Assembly: GCF_022429625.1 (NCBI RefSeq)
Contig: NZ_CP092483.1
Span: 3,707,501-3,771,500, forward strand
DNA: 64,000 nucleotides
Direction: 5' to 3'
Origin: Devosia lacusdianchii
GTDB lineage: Bacteria; Pseudomonadota; Alphaproteobacteria; Rhizobiales; Devosiaceae
Part shown: piece after piece, positions 55,259 through 63,750 of the stretch
How positions within the stretch are numbered: the stretch's first letter is position 1
Layout of the letters: each line of letters opens with the position of its first letter
The notes under the pieces: generated by a model
Seen by the model: the letters and a program-made list of their open reading frames with translations, nothing else
Database searches by the model: none
What the model was told of the DNA's origin: nothing
Position numbers and translations under genes: made by a program

Positions 55259-56131
55259 CTAACGTTGCGATTTGCCAATGCGATCCAGCGTCGCGAAGTC
55301 CTCATCGCTGAGCTTGATCGCGGCAGCAGCGACGTTTTCTTCGAGATGCTTGACCTTGCCGGTGCCGGGGATGGGCAGCATGACCGGCGAGCGCTTCAGC
55401 ATCCAGGCTAGCGCCAATTGGCTGGGTGATGCCTCATGCTTTTCGGCAATGGCGCGGAACTCGGCGCTTACAGCGGCGAGGTTTCCGCCATCGATCGGTC
55501 GCCATGGAATGAAGCCGATGCCATTGGCCTCGCAATAGTCCAGAACGTCCTCGGCCTGGCGGGTTACGAGGTTATAGAGATTCTGCACGGTGGTGACCTT
55601 GAAGTACTTCTCGGCTTCCTTGATGTCGGCCACGCTGACTTCGCTCAGACCGACATGGCGGATGAGGCCGTCTTTCTGCATCTGCGCGATGGCGCCGAAC
55701 TGATCGGCGCGCGGCGTCTTGGCTTCGATGCGGTGCAATTGCCAGAGGTCGATGACCTCGAGCTTGAGCCGGCGCAGGCTCTGCGTTGCCGCCTGACGGA
55801 GGAATTCCGGCCGCGCCAGCTGTTGCCACTGGTCGGGGCCGCTGCGGGTCAGCCCGCTCTTGGTGGCGATGATGGTGCCATCGGCGTAGGGCGCCAGCAC
55901 CTCTCCGATCAGCTCTTCGCTGACATAGGGGCCATAGCTTTCGGCGGTGTCGACAAAATCGACATTGAGCTCGGCCAGGCGCCGCAGCGTCGCCTTGGCC
56001 TCATCGGGGTCCTCAGGCGGACCCCAGATGCCGGGGCCGGTAATGCGCATGGCGCCAAAACCGAGGCGGTTGACCCTGAGGTCGCCCCCAATGGCAAACG
56101 TGCCCGATAGGGCTGCGTCGAGTGTGGTCAT
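55259..56131 (-). CDS. Aldo/keto reductase
   Basis: 290 residues, (beta/alpha)8 fold. The catalytic Tyr-His-Lys-Asp set is visible as [16 protein letters not shown] (Asp and Tyr), IIATKSG (Lys) and WQLHRIE (His). The C-terminal [18 protein letters not shown] loop binds NADPH. It reduces an aldehyde or ketone of unknown identity. Independent transcription unit between the adenosylhomocysteinase-like gene and the DUF1178 gene, all on the minus strand. Confidence 0.93.
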   Translation of the reverse strand: MTTLDAALSGTFAIGGDLRVNRLGFGAMRITGPGIWGPPEDPDEAKATLRRLAELNVDFVDTAESYGPYVSEELIGEVLAPYADGTIIATKSGLTRSGPDQWQQLARPEFLRQAATQSLRRLKLEVIDLWQLHRIEAKTPRADQFGAIAQMQKDGLIRHVGLSEVSVADIKEAEKYFKVTTVQNLYNLVTRQAEDVLDYCEANGIGFIPWRPIDGGNLAAVSAEFRAIAEKHEASPSQLALAWMLKRSPVMLPIPGTGKVKHLEENVAAAAIKLSDEDFATLDRIGKSQR

Positions 56132-56172
56132 AGTGATGTCTCCGCGGGTTGCGCCGGGAGTGGCGCTCGGAA

Positions 56173-56595
56173 CTAGTTGTCGTCCGTGACGTCAGGCAGG
56201 GGCAGAAACTCGACGCCTTCGTCGAGCAATGCGGCGACCTCGTCACGCGTCGCTTCGCCATAGATGCCGCGTTGCTCCACTTCCTCGAAATGGATCTTGC
56301 GGGCTTCCTCGGCAAACTTGTCGCCGACATAGTCGGCCTCGCTGGTGACCTTCTGGCGATAGGCCCGCAGCATTTCGCGGAATTTGGCGGATTCCGGATA
56401 GGATGAGCTCAGTGAAACCTTCTGCTGATCGGTACGCGCCACGGCCGGCGCCATCGGCGCCTTGCTCACGACACCATCCCCGCACACGGCGCAGGTCACG
56501 ATACCGCGCGCCTGCTGCTCGTCGAACGCCGCGGCATTCTTGAACCACGCATCGTATTGGTGGCCTTTGGAGCAATGGAGCGAATACTGGATCAC
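56173..56595 (-). CDS. DUF1178 family protein
   Basis: 140 residues. Family pattern: [17 protein letters not shown] at the start, a CxxC knuckle ([13 protein letters not shown]) and a C-terminal charged helix. Probably a zinc-ribbon protein; function unknown. The GTG at 56595 gives MIQYSLHC, the standard start; a TTG six bases upstream is possible. It belongs to a conserved rhizobial block with the next three genes (nitrilase-like, grxC, comF), read from right to left. Confidence 0.9.
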   Translation of the reverse strand: MIQYSLHCSKGHQYDAWFKNAAAFDEQQARGIVTCAVCGDGVVSKAPMAPAVARTDQQKVSLSSSYPESAKFREMLRAYRQKVTSEADYVGDKFAEEARKIHFEEVEQRGIYGEATRDEVAALLDEGVEFLPLPDVTDDN

Positions 56596-56652
56596 GTGCA
56601 AACGTCTCTCGGGCCACTTGGCCCTGCCTTCTTAAGGATATAGGTCGATGGG

Positions 56653-57483
56653 CTAGGGCTGCAATGCGCGGGGCAGGGCAAAGTTTCGCGCATTGGCCAG
56701 AGCCGGGACACGTTCACGTGCGTCCGCCACGAGCTCGGGAGAAATCTCAGCCACCAGCACGCCGGGCTCATCATGATCCAGCTCGGCGACAATCCGCCCC
56801 CAGGGATCGATGATGATGGAGTGGCCATAGGTCGCGCGCCCATTGGGATGCTGGCCACCTTGCGCGGCTGCGATCACATACGACCCAGTCTCGATGGCCC
56901 GCGCCCGCAGCAGGACATGCCAATGCGCCTGCCCGGTGGGCACGGTAAAGGCCGCCGGAACGGCGATCAGCGTCGCGCCGGCATTGGCCAGCGCGTTGTA
57001 GAGCTTAGGAAAGCGCATATCGTAGCAGATGCTAAGACCCAGGGTGAAATCACCCAGAGATGCCGTCACCGCCTGTTCGCCCCCGGCATAGGTGGCGCTT
57101 TCGCGATAGGCATTGAGCCCCGCAATAGTCGCATCGAACAGGTGGATCTTGTCATAGGTGGCGACGATCGCCCCGTCGGGCCCGAACAGCACCGATCGAT
57201 TGGCAAAGCGTCCATCGGCGAGCGGCACGGCTAGCGAGCCGATATGCACGTGGATGGCATATTGCCGGGCCAGTTCGCCCACGCGGCGCAATTGCGAATG
57301 ATCCTCGAATGGCGCTGCCACTTGCGCCAGCTGCTCACGATTCTCGGGGAAAATCACCGTGACTTCCGGCGTCAGCACATATTGAGCGCCCTGCGCCACA
57401 GCTTCGGCCAGCATGGGCTCGAGCGCGGCAATATTGGCATCGGGATCAAGCCCCGACCGCATCTGGATGGCGGCGATTTTCAT
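56653..57483 (-). CDS. Carbon-nitrogen hydrolase (nitrilase superfamily, Nit-like)
   Basis: 276 residues. Catalytic triad Glu-Lys-Cys present: TPEVTV (Glu), YDKIHLFD (Lys) and SICYDMRFP (Cys). The closest relatives are Nit/omega-amidase-like enzymes that repair deaminated glutathione or hydrolyse alpha-keto amides; the exact substrate is not certain. ATG at 57483 gives MKIAAIQMRSG. It starts 17 bases after the grxC stop, so the two are cotranscribed. Confidence 0.92.
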   Translation of the reverse strand: MKIAAIQMRSGLDPDANIAALEPMLAEAVAQGAQYVLTPEVTVIFPENREQLAQVAAPFEDHSQLRRVGELARQYAIHVHIGSLAVPLADGRFANRSVLFGPDGAIVATYDKIHLFDATIAGLNAYRESATYAGGEQAVTASLGDFTLGLSICYDMRFPKLYNALANAGATLIAVPAAFTVPTGQAHWHVLLRARAIETGSYVIAAAQGGQHPNGRATYGHSIIIDPWGRIVAELDHDEPGVLVAEISPELVADARERVPALANARNFALPRALQP

Positions 57484-57500
57484 GAGAAGAGTCCCGGCAA

Positions 57501-57764
57501 TCACTCGGCCTGCAGCAGCGGATCGAGCCCGCCGCGTCGATCCAGCGCCGCCATATCGTCATAGCCGCCAACATGCGTGTCGTCGATGAAGATTTGCGGC
57601 ACAGTGCGCCGGCCATGCGCCCGCTCGGTCATCGCGTCGCGCAGGGCCGGATCAAGCACGGTGATCTCGGTATAGTCGACGCCCTTGTCATGCAGCAACG
57701 ACTTGGCGGCGTGGCAATAGGGACAGGTGGGCGTGGTGTAGATTTCGATTCTGGCCAATGTCAT
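57501..57764 (-). CDS. grxC: Glutaredoxin 3
   Basis: 87 residues, one thioredoxin-fold domain with dithiol active site C14-P-Y-C17, the cis-Pro segment RTVPQIFIDD and the glutathione-binding GGYDDM. Reduces disulfides with glutathione in the cytoplasm. Start ATG at 57764 gives M-TLARIEIYTTPTCPYC; the GTG-like earlier start adds three residues only. Middle gene of the comF-grxC-nitrilase-DUF1178 run. Confidence 0.94.
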   Translation of the reverse strand: MTLARIEIYTTPTCPYCHAAKSLLHDKGVDYTEITVLDPALRDAMTERAHGRRTVPQIFIDDTHVGGYDDMAALDRRGGLDPLLQAE

Positions 57765-57790
57765 CTCTCCCAACGGGCGGGCGTTAATCC

Positions 57791-58588
57791 TTATATGGGC
57801 AAGTCCGCGCCGATGACAACGCGAGCGAAGGTCACGACGTCGACAGCCTCGATGCCCGCCTTGAGCAAGGTTCGCGTCACCGCCTTGGTCGTCGCGCCGG
57901 TCGTATAGACATCGTCGACCAGAACGACACGGCGGCCCTTGGCCCGTAGCAGGATATCGGGGTGAACGGCGAAGGCGCCCGCGACGTTCCGCTCCCGACC
58001 ATCGCCGCTCAACCCCACCTGCTGGCGCGTCTGGCGCGTGCGCCGCACCAGATCGGGATCAACAGCCAGGCCGATGAGCCTGCCCAACGCCAGCGCCAGT
58101 TCGCCCGATTGATTGTAACGCCGCTCGCGTTGCCGGGCCGGATGCAGCGGCACCGGCACCAGCAGCGGCGCGCCCTCCCACAATTCATGGCCGGCGCCCG
58201 CCATCAGTCGCGCGCAAAACCGCGCCAGCTCCGGCCGGTCGCCGTATTTGAGACGCGACACGATGGTCCGCGCCACCTCGTCATAGACGAGCGCCGCCCG
58301 GGCCCGCCCGAAGGGTGGCGGATCGGCCAGGGCCTCAGCCGATACCGCGTCCGGCCCGATCGCCACCTCGAATGGCAGGCCAAGCCGTGGACAGAGCGGC
58401 GCGGTGATCGGCCGTAGGGCCGCAAAGCAGTTGGGACAGAGGGCATCGGGCGTTGCCGTAGGCACTTCGCATTTGAGGCAGACAGGTGGATAGGCCAGGT
58501 CGAGCAGCATGCCACCCAGCCGCCGCGCACCCTTGCCCAGGCGGCGGTGCCATCCATCGCTTTTGACAAGCTCTTCGACGCTCTCCAT
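57791..58588 (-). CDS. ComF-family phosphoribosyltransferase-like protein
   Basis: 265 residues. N-terminal double-zinc-ribbon-like segment with Cys pairs (CLKCEVP... LCPNCF), then the PRTase domain with the PRPP-binding motif VVLVDDVYTTGAT and the RRYNQSGELA region. ComF is needed for DNA uptake in some bacteria, but in alphaproteobacteria its role is unclear. ATG at 58588; longer in-frame codons upstream overlap the divergent methyltransferase gene. Divergent from that gene with 43 bases between starts. Confidence 0.92.
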   Translation of the reverse strand: MESVEELVKSDGWHRRLGKGARRLGGMLLDLAYPPVCLKCEVPTATPDALCPNCFAALRPITAPLCPRLGLPFEVAIGPDAVSAEALADPPPFGRARAALVYDEVARTIVSRLKYGDRPELARFCARLMAGAGHELWEGAPLLVPVPLHPARQRERRYNQSGELALALGRLIGLAVDPDLVRRTRQTRQQVGLSGDGRERNVAGAFAVHPDILLRAKGRRVVLVDDVYTTGATTKAVTRTLLKAGIEAVDVVTFARVVIGADLPI

Positions 58589-58631
58589 AAGCGGTGATAG
58601 TGACACGTCCCCAAACGGCCGCAAGACCATC

Positions 58632-59465
58632 ATGAGCCAGCCGCCCCGGATTTTCGACACCGCGCTCATCGCCCGCCACCTGGCGCGCCGTTCCGGCGCG
58701 GGCGATTTCGTCACCGACCTCGTTCTGGCCGATCTCGAGGACCGCCTGGGCGCACTGATCCGCGAATTTCCCAAGGCGCTGATTATCGGTCCCGACGTCG
58801 ACAGGCTCCCCGCCGAGGGCCAGACGGCGAGCAACCGCTTCGCCTTCGAGCGTTTGCCGGCCTTTGCCGGCGCCGACGATCTGCCCGACATTGGGGGTCG
58901 CGGCTACAATCTCATCGTCTCGCTGCTGCATCTGCAGGCCGTCAACGACGTGCCCGGATATCTGGCGCGCCTGCGGGCCCGGCTGGCCCCCGATGGCCTG
59001 CTAATGATCGCCGCGCTCGGCGGCGATACGCTGACCGAATTGCGCGAGGCGTTCCTGTCGGCTGATGCCCTGGTCTTTGGCGGCGCCTCCGCCCGGGTGG
59101 CGCCGATGATCCAGGTGCGAGACGCTGGAGCCCTGCTGCAGCGCGCCGGCCTCGCCCTGCCGGTGGCGGATGTCGAAACGCACGTGGTGCGCTATTCAAC
59201 GCCCTTTGCCCTGATGAGCGAATTGAAGGCGCTGGGCGCATCCAACCCGCTGCTCGACCGGCCGCGGCGACTGGCCAGCCCAGCTTTGCTGGCGGCCGCC
59301 GCCAATGCCTATGCCGCGCAAGACAGCGATCCCGACGGTCGCATCAGGGCGACGCTGGAAATCATCTGGCTCTCCGGCTGGGTTCCGCATGAAAGCCAGC
59401 AGCAGCCTTTGCGACCGGGCAGCGCCAAGGTCAGCATGAAAGACATGCTGACCAAGAAGGACTAG
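58632..59465 (+). CDS. SAM-dependent methyltransferase, NDUFAF5-like
   Basis: 277 residues. N-terminal ...PRIFDTALIARHLARR resembles the NDUFAF5/BioC-like family whose human member hydroxylates complex I. The SAM motif is poor (ALIIGPDVDRL) but the motif-III-like LLHLQAVND and LLMIAALGG are typical. Role here unproven; a function in complex I assembly or biotin-like pathway is inference. Divergent from comF as in other Hyphomicrobiales. The stop shares CTAG with the stop of the convergent MDR gene. Confidence 0.85.
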   Translation: MSQPPRIFDTALIARHLARRSGAGDFVTDLVLADLEDRLGALIREFPKALIIGPDVDRLPAEGQTASNRFAFERLPAFAGADDLPDIGGRGYNLIVSLLHLQAVNDVPGYLARLRARLAPDGLLMIAALGGDTLTELREAFLSADALVFGGASARVAPMIQVRDAGALLQRAGLALPVADVETHVVRYSTPFALMSELKALGASNPLLDRPRRLASPALLAAAANAYAAQDSDPDGRIRATLEIIWLSGWVPHESQQQPLRPGSAKVSMKDMLTKKD

Positions 59466-60370
59466 CCGATCTCGACCACGACCTTGCCCGCGCCATGCCC
59501 GGCCTCGACGATCCGGTGGGCCTCGGCGATCTGGTCGAGCGGGAAGACCTGCCGGATATTGGCCTTGACCACGCCGCTCGCCGCCAAGGCCAGCAGGTTT
59601 GCCAGCCGCGCACCGTTGCGAGCACCGGTGGGCCATTGCACGCCCAGTTCCTTGTAACGTTCATCGGCAATGGTCGCGATGCGCCCTTTGTCGATACCGA
59701 GGGCAATGGAGATGTCGAGGCTCTCGCCGCCGGCGCAATCGAGCACCACTGTCACGCCCTCGGGCGCTGCCGCCTCGATGCGCTGGCGCAGTCCTTCGCC
59801 ATAGATGATAGGCGTCGCGCCGAGCCCGCGCAGATAGTCCTGATTGGCGGCGCTGCCGGTGGCGACCACCTTGGCCCCGGCCGCGACAGCGAGCTGAATC
59901 GCGACCGATCCGACGCCACCAGAGCCGCCATGGACGAGGAACACGTCGCCCTTGGTGACACCAAGCCACTCGACCACCATGTGGCCGGTTTGCCCGGAGC
60001 CACCGAGATAGGCGGCCTCGGCGAAGCTGAGCTTTTCCGGCACGACGGCGATGTCCACCATCGGCACCGCCAGAAATTCCGCAGCACTGCCAAAGGTGTG
60101 GCGCCCGGCGACCCGATCGCCGACGGCGAAGCCCATCGCATCGGGACCCAGCGCGGCGATGACGCCGGAAAATTCGTTGCCGGTAATGATTGGCAGCTTG
60201 ACCTCGGCTGTGGTCGGCATCCAGCCAGACCGCACGGCCGTGTCGAACTGCTGCACGGCCGTTACATGGACCCGCACCAGAACCTCGCCCGGCGCGGGGA
60301 CAGGCGCTGGAACATCAGCGATTTCAAGAACCTCGGGGCCGCCAGTCCGGCGAAAAATTGCTGCGCGCAT
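59462..60370 (-). CDS. Zinc-binding-type (MDR) alcohol dehydrogenase, quinone-oxidoreductase-like
   Basis: 302 residues. GroES-like N-domain (PGEVLVRVHVTAV, GNEFSGVIAALG) and Rossmann domain with the nucleotide motif GGSGGVGSVAIQLA. The Cys ligands of true zinc enzymes are absent, so it belongs with NADPH:quinone reductases. ATG at 60370 has AGGAG at the right distance. It and the LysR gene upstream (start 61371) read in the same direction, so the regulator may be its partner. Confidence 0.93.
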   Translation of the reverse strand: MRAAIFRRTGGPEVLEIADVPAPVPAPGEVLVRVHVTAVQQFDTAVRSGWMPTTAEVKLPIITGNEFSGVIAALGPDAMGFAVGDRVAGRHTFGSAAEFLAVPMVDIAVVPEKLSFAEAAYLGGSGQTGHMVVEWLGVTKGDVFLVHGGSGGVGSVAIQLAVAAGAKVVATGSAANQDYLRGLGATPIIYGEGLRQRIEAAAPEGVTVVLDCAGGESLDISIALGIDKGRIATIADERYKELGVQWPTGARNGARLANLLALAASGVVKANIRQVFPLDQIAEAHRIVEAGHGAGKVVVEIG

Positions 60371-60459
60371 GATCATCTCCTGTTTGCCAAGGAGATAATT
60401 CGCCCTTCGATTGTCTACCAGCACGCTATTATGGATTGACTGTCTAGCCAGATGGACAA

Positions 60460-61371
60460 TTAGCCCTTGAGCGCGGCGACCAGGAAATCGATGAAAACAC
60501 GCGCTCGGGACGGTAGATGTCCTTGTCGCGGATAGACCACATGCACGGGTGAGCTAGTGGTGCGCCACTCGGTGAGGAACGGCACCAGCGCCCGCCCCAC
60601 GCTATCCGTGGTGAAGGCGGTAGGCAGCAGGGCCACACCGAGCCCCTTGAGGGCCTGATGCCGGATCGCCGTCATGCGGTTGGCGCGCAGGCGCCCGCGG
60701 CTATCAAGCATATGCACCATGCCCGTTGCATGATGCAGCGCCACCTCCGGCTCGCCAGAAAACCCGATCACATCCGCAGCAGGAATATCGCGCGGATGCG
60801 AAAACCGATGCCGTTCGAGATAGGCCGGAGCTGCCATCAGCACGCGCGAGACATCGCCGATATGGCGCGCCATGAGGCTGGCGCTATCCTCGAGCGGCCC
60901 GATCCGCAGCGCCAGGTCGATATTCTCGGCGAACAGATCCACGCGCCGCTGCCCCAGCACCAGCTCGACCGAGATATTGGGAAAGGCCATGACAAAGTCG
61001 GCGATGATGTCGCCAATGCTGCCTTCGCCCATATTGGTGGCACCGGCAATGCGCAGCAGGCCGGAGGGTTCGGCCTGCCCGTCACGCAGCATGGCCTCCG
61101 TCGCCGCAAGGTCGGCAAGGCTGCGCTTTGCCGTTTCGAAATAGCGCTGGCCCTCGTCAGTCAGCTGCAACCGCCGGGTCGTTCGCTTGATCAGCGTCAC
61201 GCCCAACCGGGCCTCAAGCTGCGCAATCCGCAGGCTGACCGTCGATTTGGGCATGCCCAAGCGTTTGCCCGCGGCCGTGAAGCTTCCAGCCTCGGCCACT
61301 CTGACGAAAACTTCGGCTGCATCGAGAGACATTCGCCCTACCGCGGCGTTTCGCGTTAACACATCGGACAT
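60460..61371 (-). CDS. LysR-family transcriptional regulator
   Basis: 303 residues. HTH domain about 14-75 (AEVFVRVAEAGSFTAAGKRLGMPKSTVSLRIAQLEARLGV), then the LysR effector domain of the LTTR type. ATG at 61371 or, equally, the in-frame Met 13 codons later at 61332, which begins at the usual LysR start. It lies 89 bases upstream of the MDR gene in the same orientation, so a joint unit is likely. Confidence 0.92.
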   Translation of the reverse strand: MSDVLTRNAAVGRMSLDAAEVFVRVAEAGSFTAAGKRLGMPKSTVSLRIAQLEARLGVTLIKRTTRRLQLTDEGQRYFETAKRSLADLAATEAMLRDGQAEPSGLLRIAGATNMGEGSIGDIIADFVMAFPNISVELVLGQRRVDLFAENIDLALRIGPLEDSASLMARHIGDVSRVLMAAPAYLERHRFSHPRDIPAADVIGFSGEPEVALHHATGMVHMLDSRGRLRANRMTAIRHQALKGLGVALLPTAFTTDSVGRALVPFLTEWRTTSSPVHVVYPRQGHLPSRARVFIDFLVAALKG

Positions 61372-61426
61372 TCACTGCGATTTGGTGCCAATTGGCTAGC
61401 AGGCTGTGCAGCTTGAGCGTACGAAA

Positions 61427-61453
61427 AAAGGCCGGTGTTGCCACCGGCCCTTT
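61427..61453 (-). terminator. Terminator behind carD
   Basis: AAAGGCCGGTG, loop TTGC, CACCGGCCCTTT: a strong stem just downstream of the carD stop at 61477. On the minus strand it is followed by TTTTTCG, a rho-independent form. Confidence 0.8.
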
Positions 61454-61476
61454 GTAATTCTGCTGAAGCTCTACGC

Positions 61477-62043
61477 TTATGCGGCTTCTTCGTCGCTTTC
61501 GGCGGCATCGGCCTTGGTGCGCTTGGGCGACTTGGCCAGGTTCTTTTCGATCAGTTGCACGGCTTCGGTCAGCGTCAACTTGTTGACGGCGCCGATTTCG
61601 CGGCTCATGCGATCCATCGCCTGCTCGAACAGCTGGCGTTCCGAATAGGACTGCTCTGGCTGCTCTTCCGAGCGATAGAGATCGCGCACGACTTCGGAGA
61701 TGGCGATCAGATCGCCGGAATTGATCTTGGCTTCGTATTCCTGGGCGCGGCGCGACCACATGGTGCGCTTGACGCGGGCACGACCGGTGACGGTGGTCAG
61801 CGCCTGGGTGACCATGTCTTCCTCGGCCAGCTTGCGCATGCCGACTGATTTGATCTTAGCGACGGGCACGCGCAGGGTCAGCTTGTCCTGTTCGAAGCTG
61901 ATGACGAACAACTCAAGGGTCAGGCCGGCGACTTCTTGTTCCTCGATCGAGACGATCACACCGACGCCATGCGCCGGATAGACGACATACTCGCCGGTCT
62001 TGAACCCAAGCCGTGTCTGTACCTTCTTGGCTACCATATTCAT
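61477..62043 (-). CDS. CarD-family transcriptional regulator
   Basis: 188 residues. N-terminal RNA-polymerase-interacting Tudor-like domain (about 12-70: FKTGEYVVYPAHGVGVI) and C-terminal helical DNA-binding domain (about 80-165: MWSRRAQEYEAKINSGDLIAISEVVRDL). CarD stabilises open promoter complexes, mainly at rRNA and stress promoters. AAGGAG lies just before the ATG at 62043. In rhizobia it commonly sits next to fdxA, as here. Confidence 0.95.
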   Translation of the reverse strand: MNMVAKKVQTRLGFKTGEYVVYPAHGVGVIVSIEEQEVAGLTLELFVISFEQDKLTLRVPVAKIKSVGMRKLAEEDMVTQALTTVTGRARVKRTMWSRRAQEYEAKINSGDLIAISEVVRDLYRSEEQPEQSYSERQLFEQAMDRMSREIGAVNKLTLTEAVQLIEKNLAKSPKRTKADAAESDEEAA

Positions 62044-62416
62044 GGAACTCCTTGTTGACGCCCCAAATGGACAATTCCCGCGGGAAGGATCGTCCATTCC
62101 TACTCTCTACTTGCGTCCGAACGGGACGCCGCGCGCAGCAAAAACCCCATGGGCGTCCGGGTCCGCTTTCCCCGGAGCACATGCATCCAACGATGTTGTC
62201 AAAAAAATCGTGCCTTAAGGCACGGGCTGGGTGAAGGGCTCAACTGCATATGGTGAGACCATAGCACAAAAATTCAGCAAAATCAAAAACTACGAATCAA
62301 GTCGTAAATAGAGCGCCGCCAGACCCGCGCAATGGGGCGAGGATGTGGCTGGGCGCCAGTTTCGTGCGTGTCGGCGGACAACATCAACCGCGCGCAACTT
62401 TCCCGCAGCCACGGTC

Positions 62417-62498
62417 GCTTCCCACGGACTTGATCCGTGGGTCTCTCGCCCGCTCGTGCGGTGTTGAGAGTGGCCCGCGGATCAAGTCCGCGGGAAGC
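62417..62498. repeat. Palindromic mosaic intergenic repeat, family A copy 3 (diverged)
   Basis: GCTTCCCACGGACTTGATCC at the left and GGATCAAGTCCGCGGGAAGC at the right are inverted copies around a spacer with a second small palindrome. The plan equals the copies at 8863 and 13139, with a different arm sequence (CTTGATCCG instead of CTTGACCCG). Confidence 0.7.
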
Positions 62499-62545
62499 GG
62501 CGGAGAATGGGTAAGATCGGCGCTCCAATCCGGAAGCGCTGAACC

Positions 62546-62884
62546 TCAGTCGCCCTCGCCCGGCGCTTCGGAGAAATACTTCTCGAGCTTGCCGGTTTCC
62601 CCGTCCCGTTCCTTGGCTTCGGGTAGCGGATCGCGTCGCTCGGTCAGGTTCGGCCAGATCGAGGCATATTTGGTATTGAGCGCCAGCCATTCATCAAGCC
62701 CGCTCTCGGTATCGGGCTTGATGGCTTCGGCCGGGCATTCGGGTTCGCACACGCCACAGTCGATGCACTCGTCCGGATGGATCACCAGCATGTTCTCGCC
62801 TTCGTAGAAACAGTCCACCGGACACACTTCCACGCAGTCGGTATATTTGCAGACGATGCAATTGTCGGTGACGATGTAGGTCAT
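62546..62884 (-). CDS. fdxA: Ferredoxin FdxA (7Fe-8S type)
   Basis: 112 residues. Cys pattern C9xxCxxxxC17xxxCP followed by [12 protein letters not shown], the 3Fe-4S/4Fe-4S set of Azotobacter-type FdI, with the usual C-terminal extension of about 50 residues. Electron carrier in the cytoplasm, exact partner unknown. ATG at 62884 has AGGAG-like sequence upstream (CGCCTCCTAG inverted). Same strand as carD, with the family A repeat in the gap between them. Confidence 0.95.
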   Translation of the reverse strand: MTYIVTDNCIVCKYTDCVEVCPVDCFYEGENMLVIHPDECIDCGVCEPECPAEAIKPDTESGLDEWLALNTKYASIWPNLTERRDPLPEAKERDGETGKLEKYFSEAPGEGD

Positions 62885-63082
62885 CTAGGAGGCGATCCCG
62901 AACGAAGGCACGGGCGCGGGAGGGGACGCGGCCCGGCAAGTCTCAACGGGACCGGTGCTAAACCGTTTTCACCGGCGCTGCAAGGGCGGTTCGGGGGACG
63001 GTTTGGCGCAGGTTTGAGCCACACGCGAAATGTTTGCCCCAGCCGCGCGCCAGGCCGGTACCGCCATCTAGCCGCCAATCTG

Positions 63083-63100
63083 TGTCAAGGAAACTTGACA
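63083..63100. promoter_or_regulatory. Operator 1, perfect inverted repeat
   Basis: TGTCAAG-GAAA-CTTGACA: seven-base arms, four-base spacer, no mismatch. Upstream of the membrane-protein/XRE pair. The right arm contains CTTGACA, which could also be a -35 element. Confidence 0.75.
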
Positions 63101-63119
63101 AAAAGCAGTGTCATCTCTA

Positions 63120-63137
63120 TGTAAAGGACGCTTGACA
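63120..63137. promoter_or_regulatory. Operator 2, near-perfect inverted repeat
   Basis: TGTAAAG-GACG-CTTGACA: same spacing as operator 1 and one changed base, centred 37 bases downstream. It lies just before GGAGG and the ATG at 63153, so repressor binding would block transcription or initiation. Confidence 0.75.
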
Positions 63138-63152
63138 TTCCTGGAGGTCGAA

Positions 63153-63554
63153 ATGACCAACGAGACCGCGAACCGCCGCTATCTGGCAACCATCATCCCA
63201 GCAAGCCTGGTCTTTGTCGGGGCGAGTTCCGCTATCAAGATGGCCGACGAGTCTGCCATGCTGCCGACATGGGCACTCTACGCGGCAGCCATCCTGCCGG
63301 TCGCCGCCATGGTCGGCATGTTCTGGGCCCATTGGCGATATGTGAGCGAGATCGACGAGTTCCTGCGCTCCATCCAGGTCAAAGCAGCGTTCGCCGCACT
63401 TGCCCTGGTCATGGTCATCGCCACCGGTTGGGGTTACCTCGAATTCTACGCCGGGGCGGCGGCTCTCTCCATCTACTGGCTGAATCCACTCTACTGGATC
63501 GCCTATAGCGTCGCAGTCATGGCGCTCAACCTTCGCTCCGGCGCTGCGTCTTGA
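63153..63554 (+). CDS. Small four-TM membrane protein, partner of the XRE regulator
   Basis: 133 residues with four predicted membrane spans (about 10-30, 42-65, 78-98, 108-128), separated by short loops; a conserved-looking Trp/His segment WAHWRYVSEIDEF lies on one side. Function unknown. GGAGG lies six bases before the ATG. Stop overlaps the TTG start of the XRE gene, the standard layout of small membrane-protein/XRE cassettes, and two operators precede it. Confidence 0.7.
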   Translation: MTNETANRRYLATIIPASLVFVGASSAIKMADESAMLPTWALYAAAILPVAAMVGMFWAHWRYVSEIDEFLRSIQVKAAFAALALVMVIATGWGYLEFYAGAAALSIYWLNPLYWIAYSVAVMALNLRSGAAS

Positions 63555-63748
63555 AGAACGCGATCCGACAATTGCGCGGCGAGCGCGGCTGGTCCCAGGC
63601 CGTGATCGCCGAGAAGCTGGATGTATCGCGGCAATCGATCAACGCCATAGAGACGGGACGTTACGACCCATCCCTGCCCCTGGCATTTCGCATTGCCCGC
63701 CTGTTCGGCGTGCCGATCGAAGCGGTCTTCGATGACAGCGAAAACTAG
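63551..63748 (+). CDS. XRE-family (HTH_3) transcriptional regulator
   Basis: 65 residues, almost only the HTH: IRQLRGERGWSQAVIAEKLDVSRQSINAIETGRYDPS is a typical phage-Cro-like helix-turn-helix. TTG start overlaps the upstream stop (TTGA). It probably binds the TGTMAAG-N4-CTTGACA operators before the membrane-protein gene, an autoregulated unit like YozG-type small regulators. Confidence 0.9.
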   Translation: MKNAIRQLRGERGWSQAVIAEKLDVSRQSINAIETGRYDPSLPLAFRIARLFGVPIEAVFDDSEN

Positions 63749-63750
63749 TG

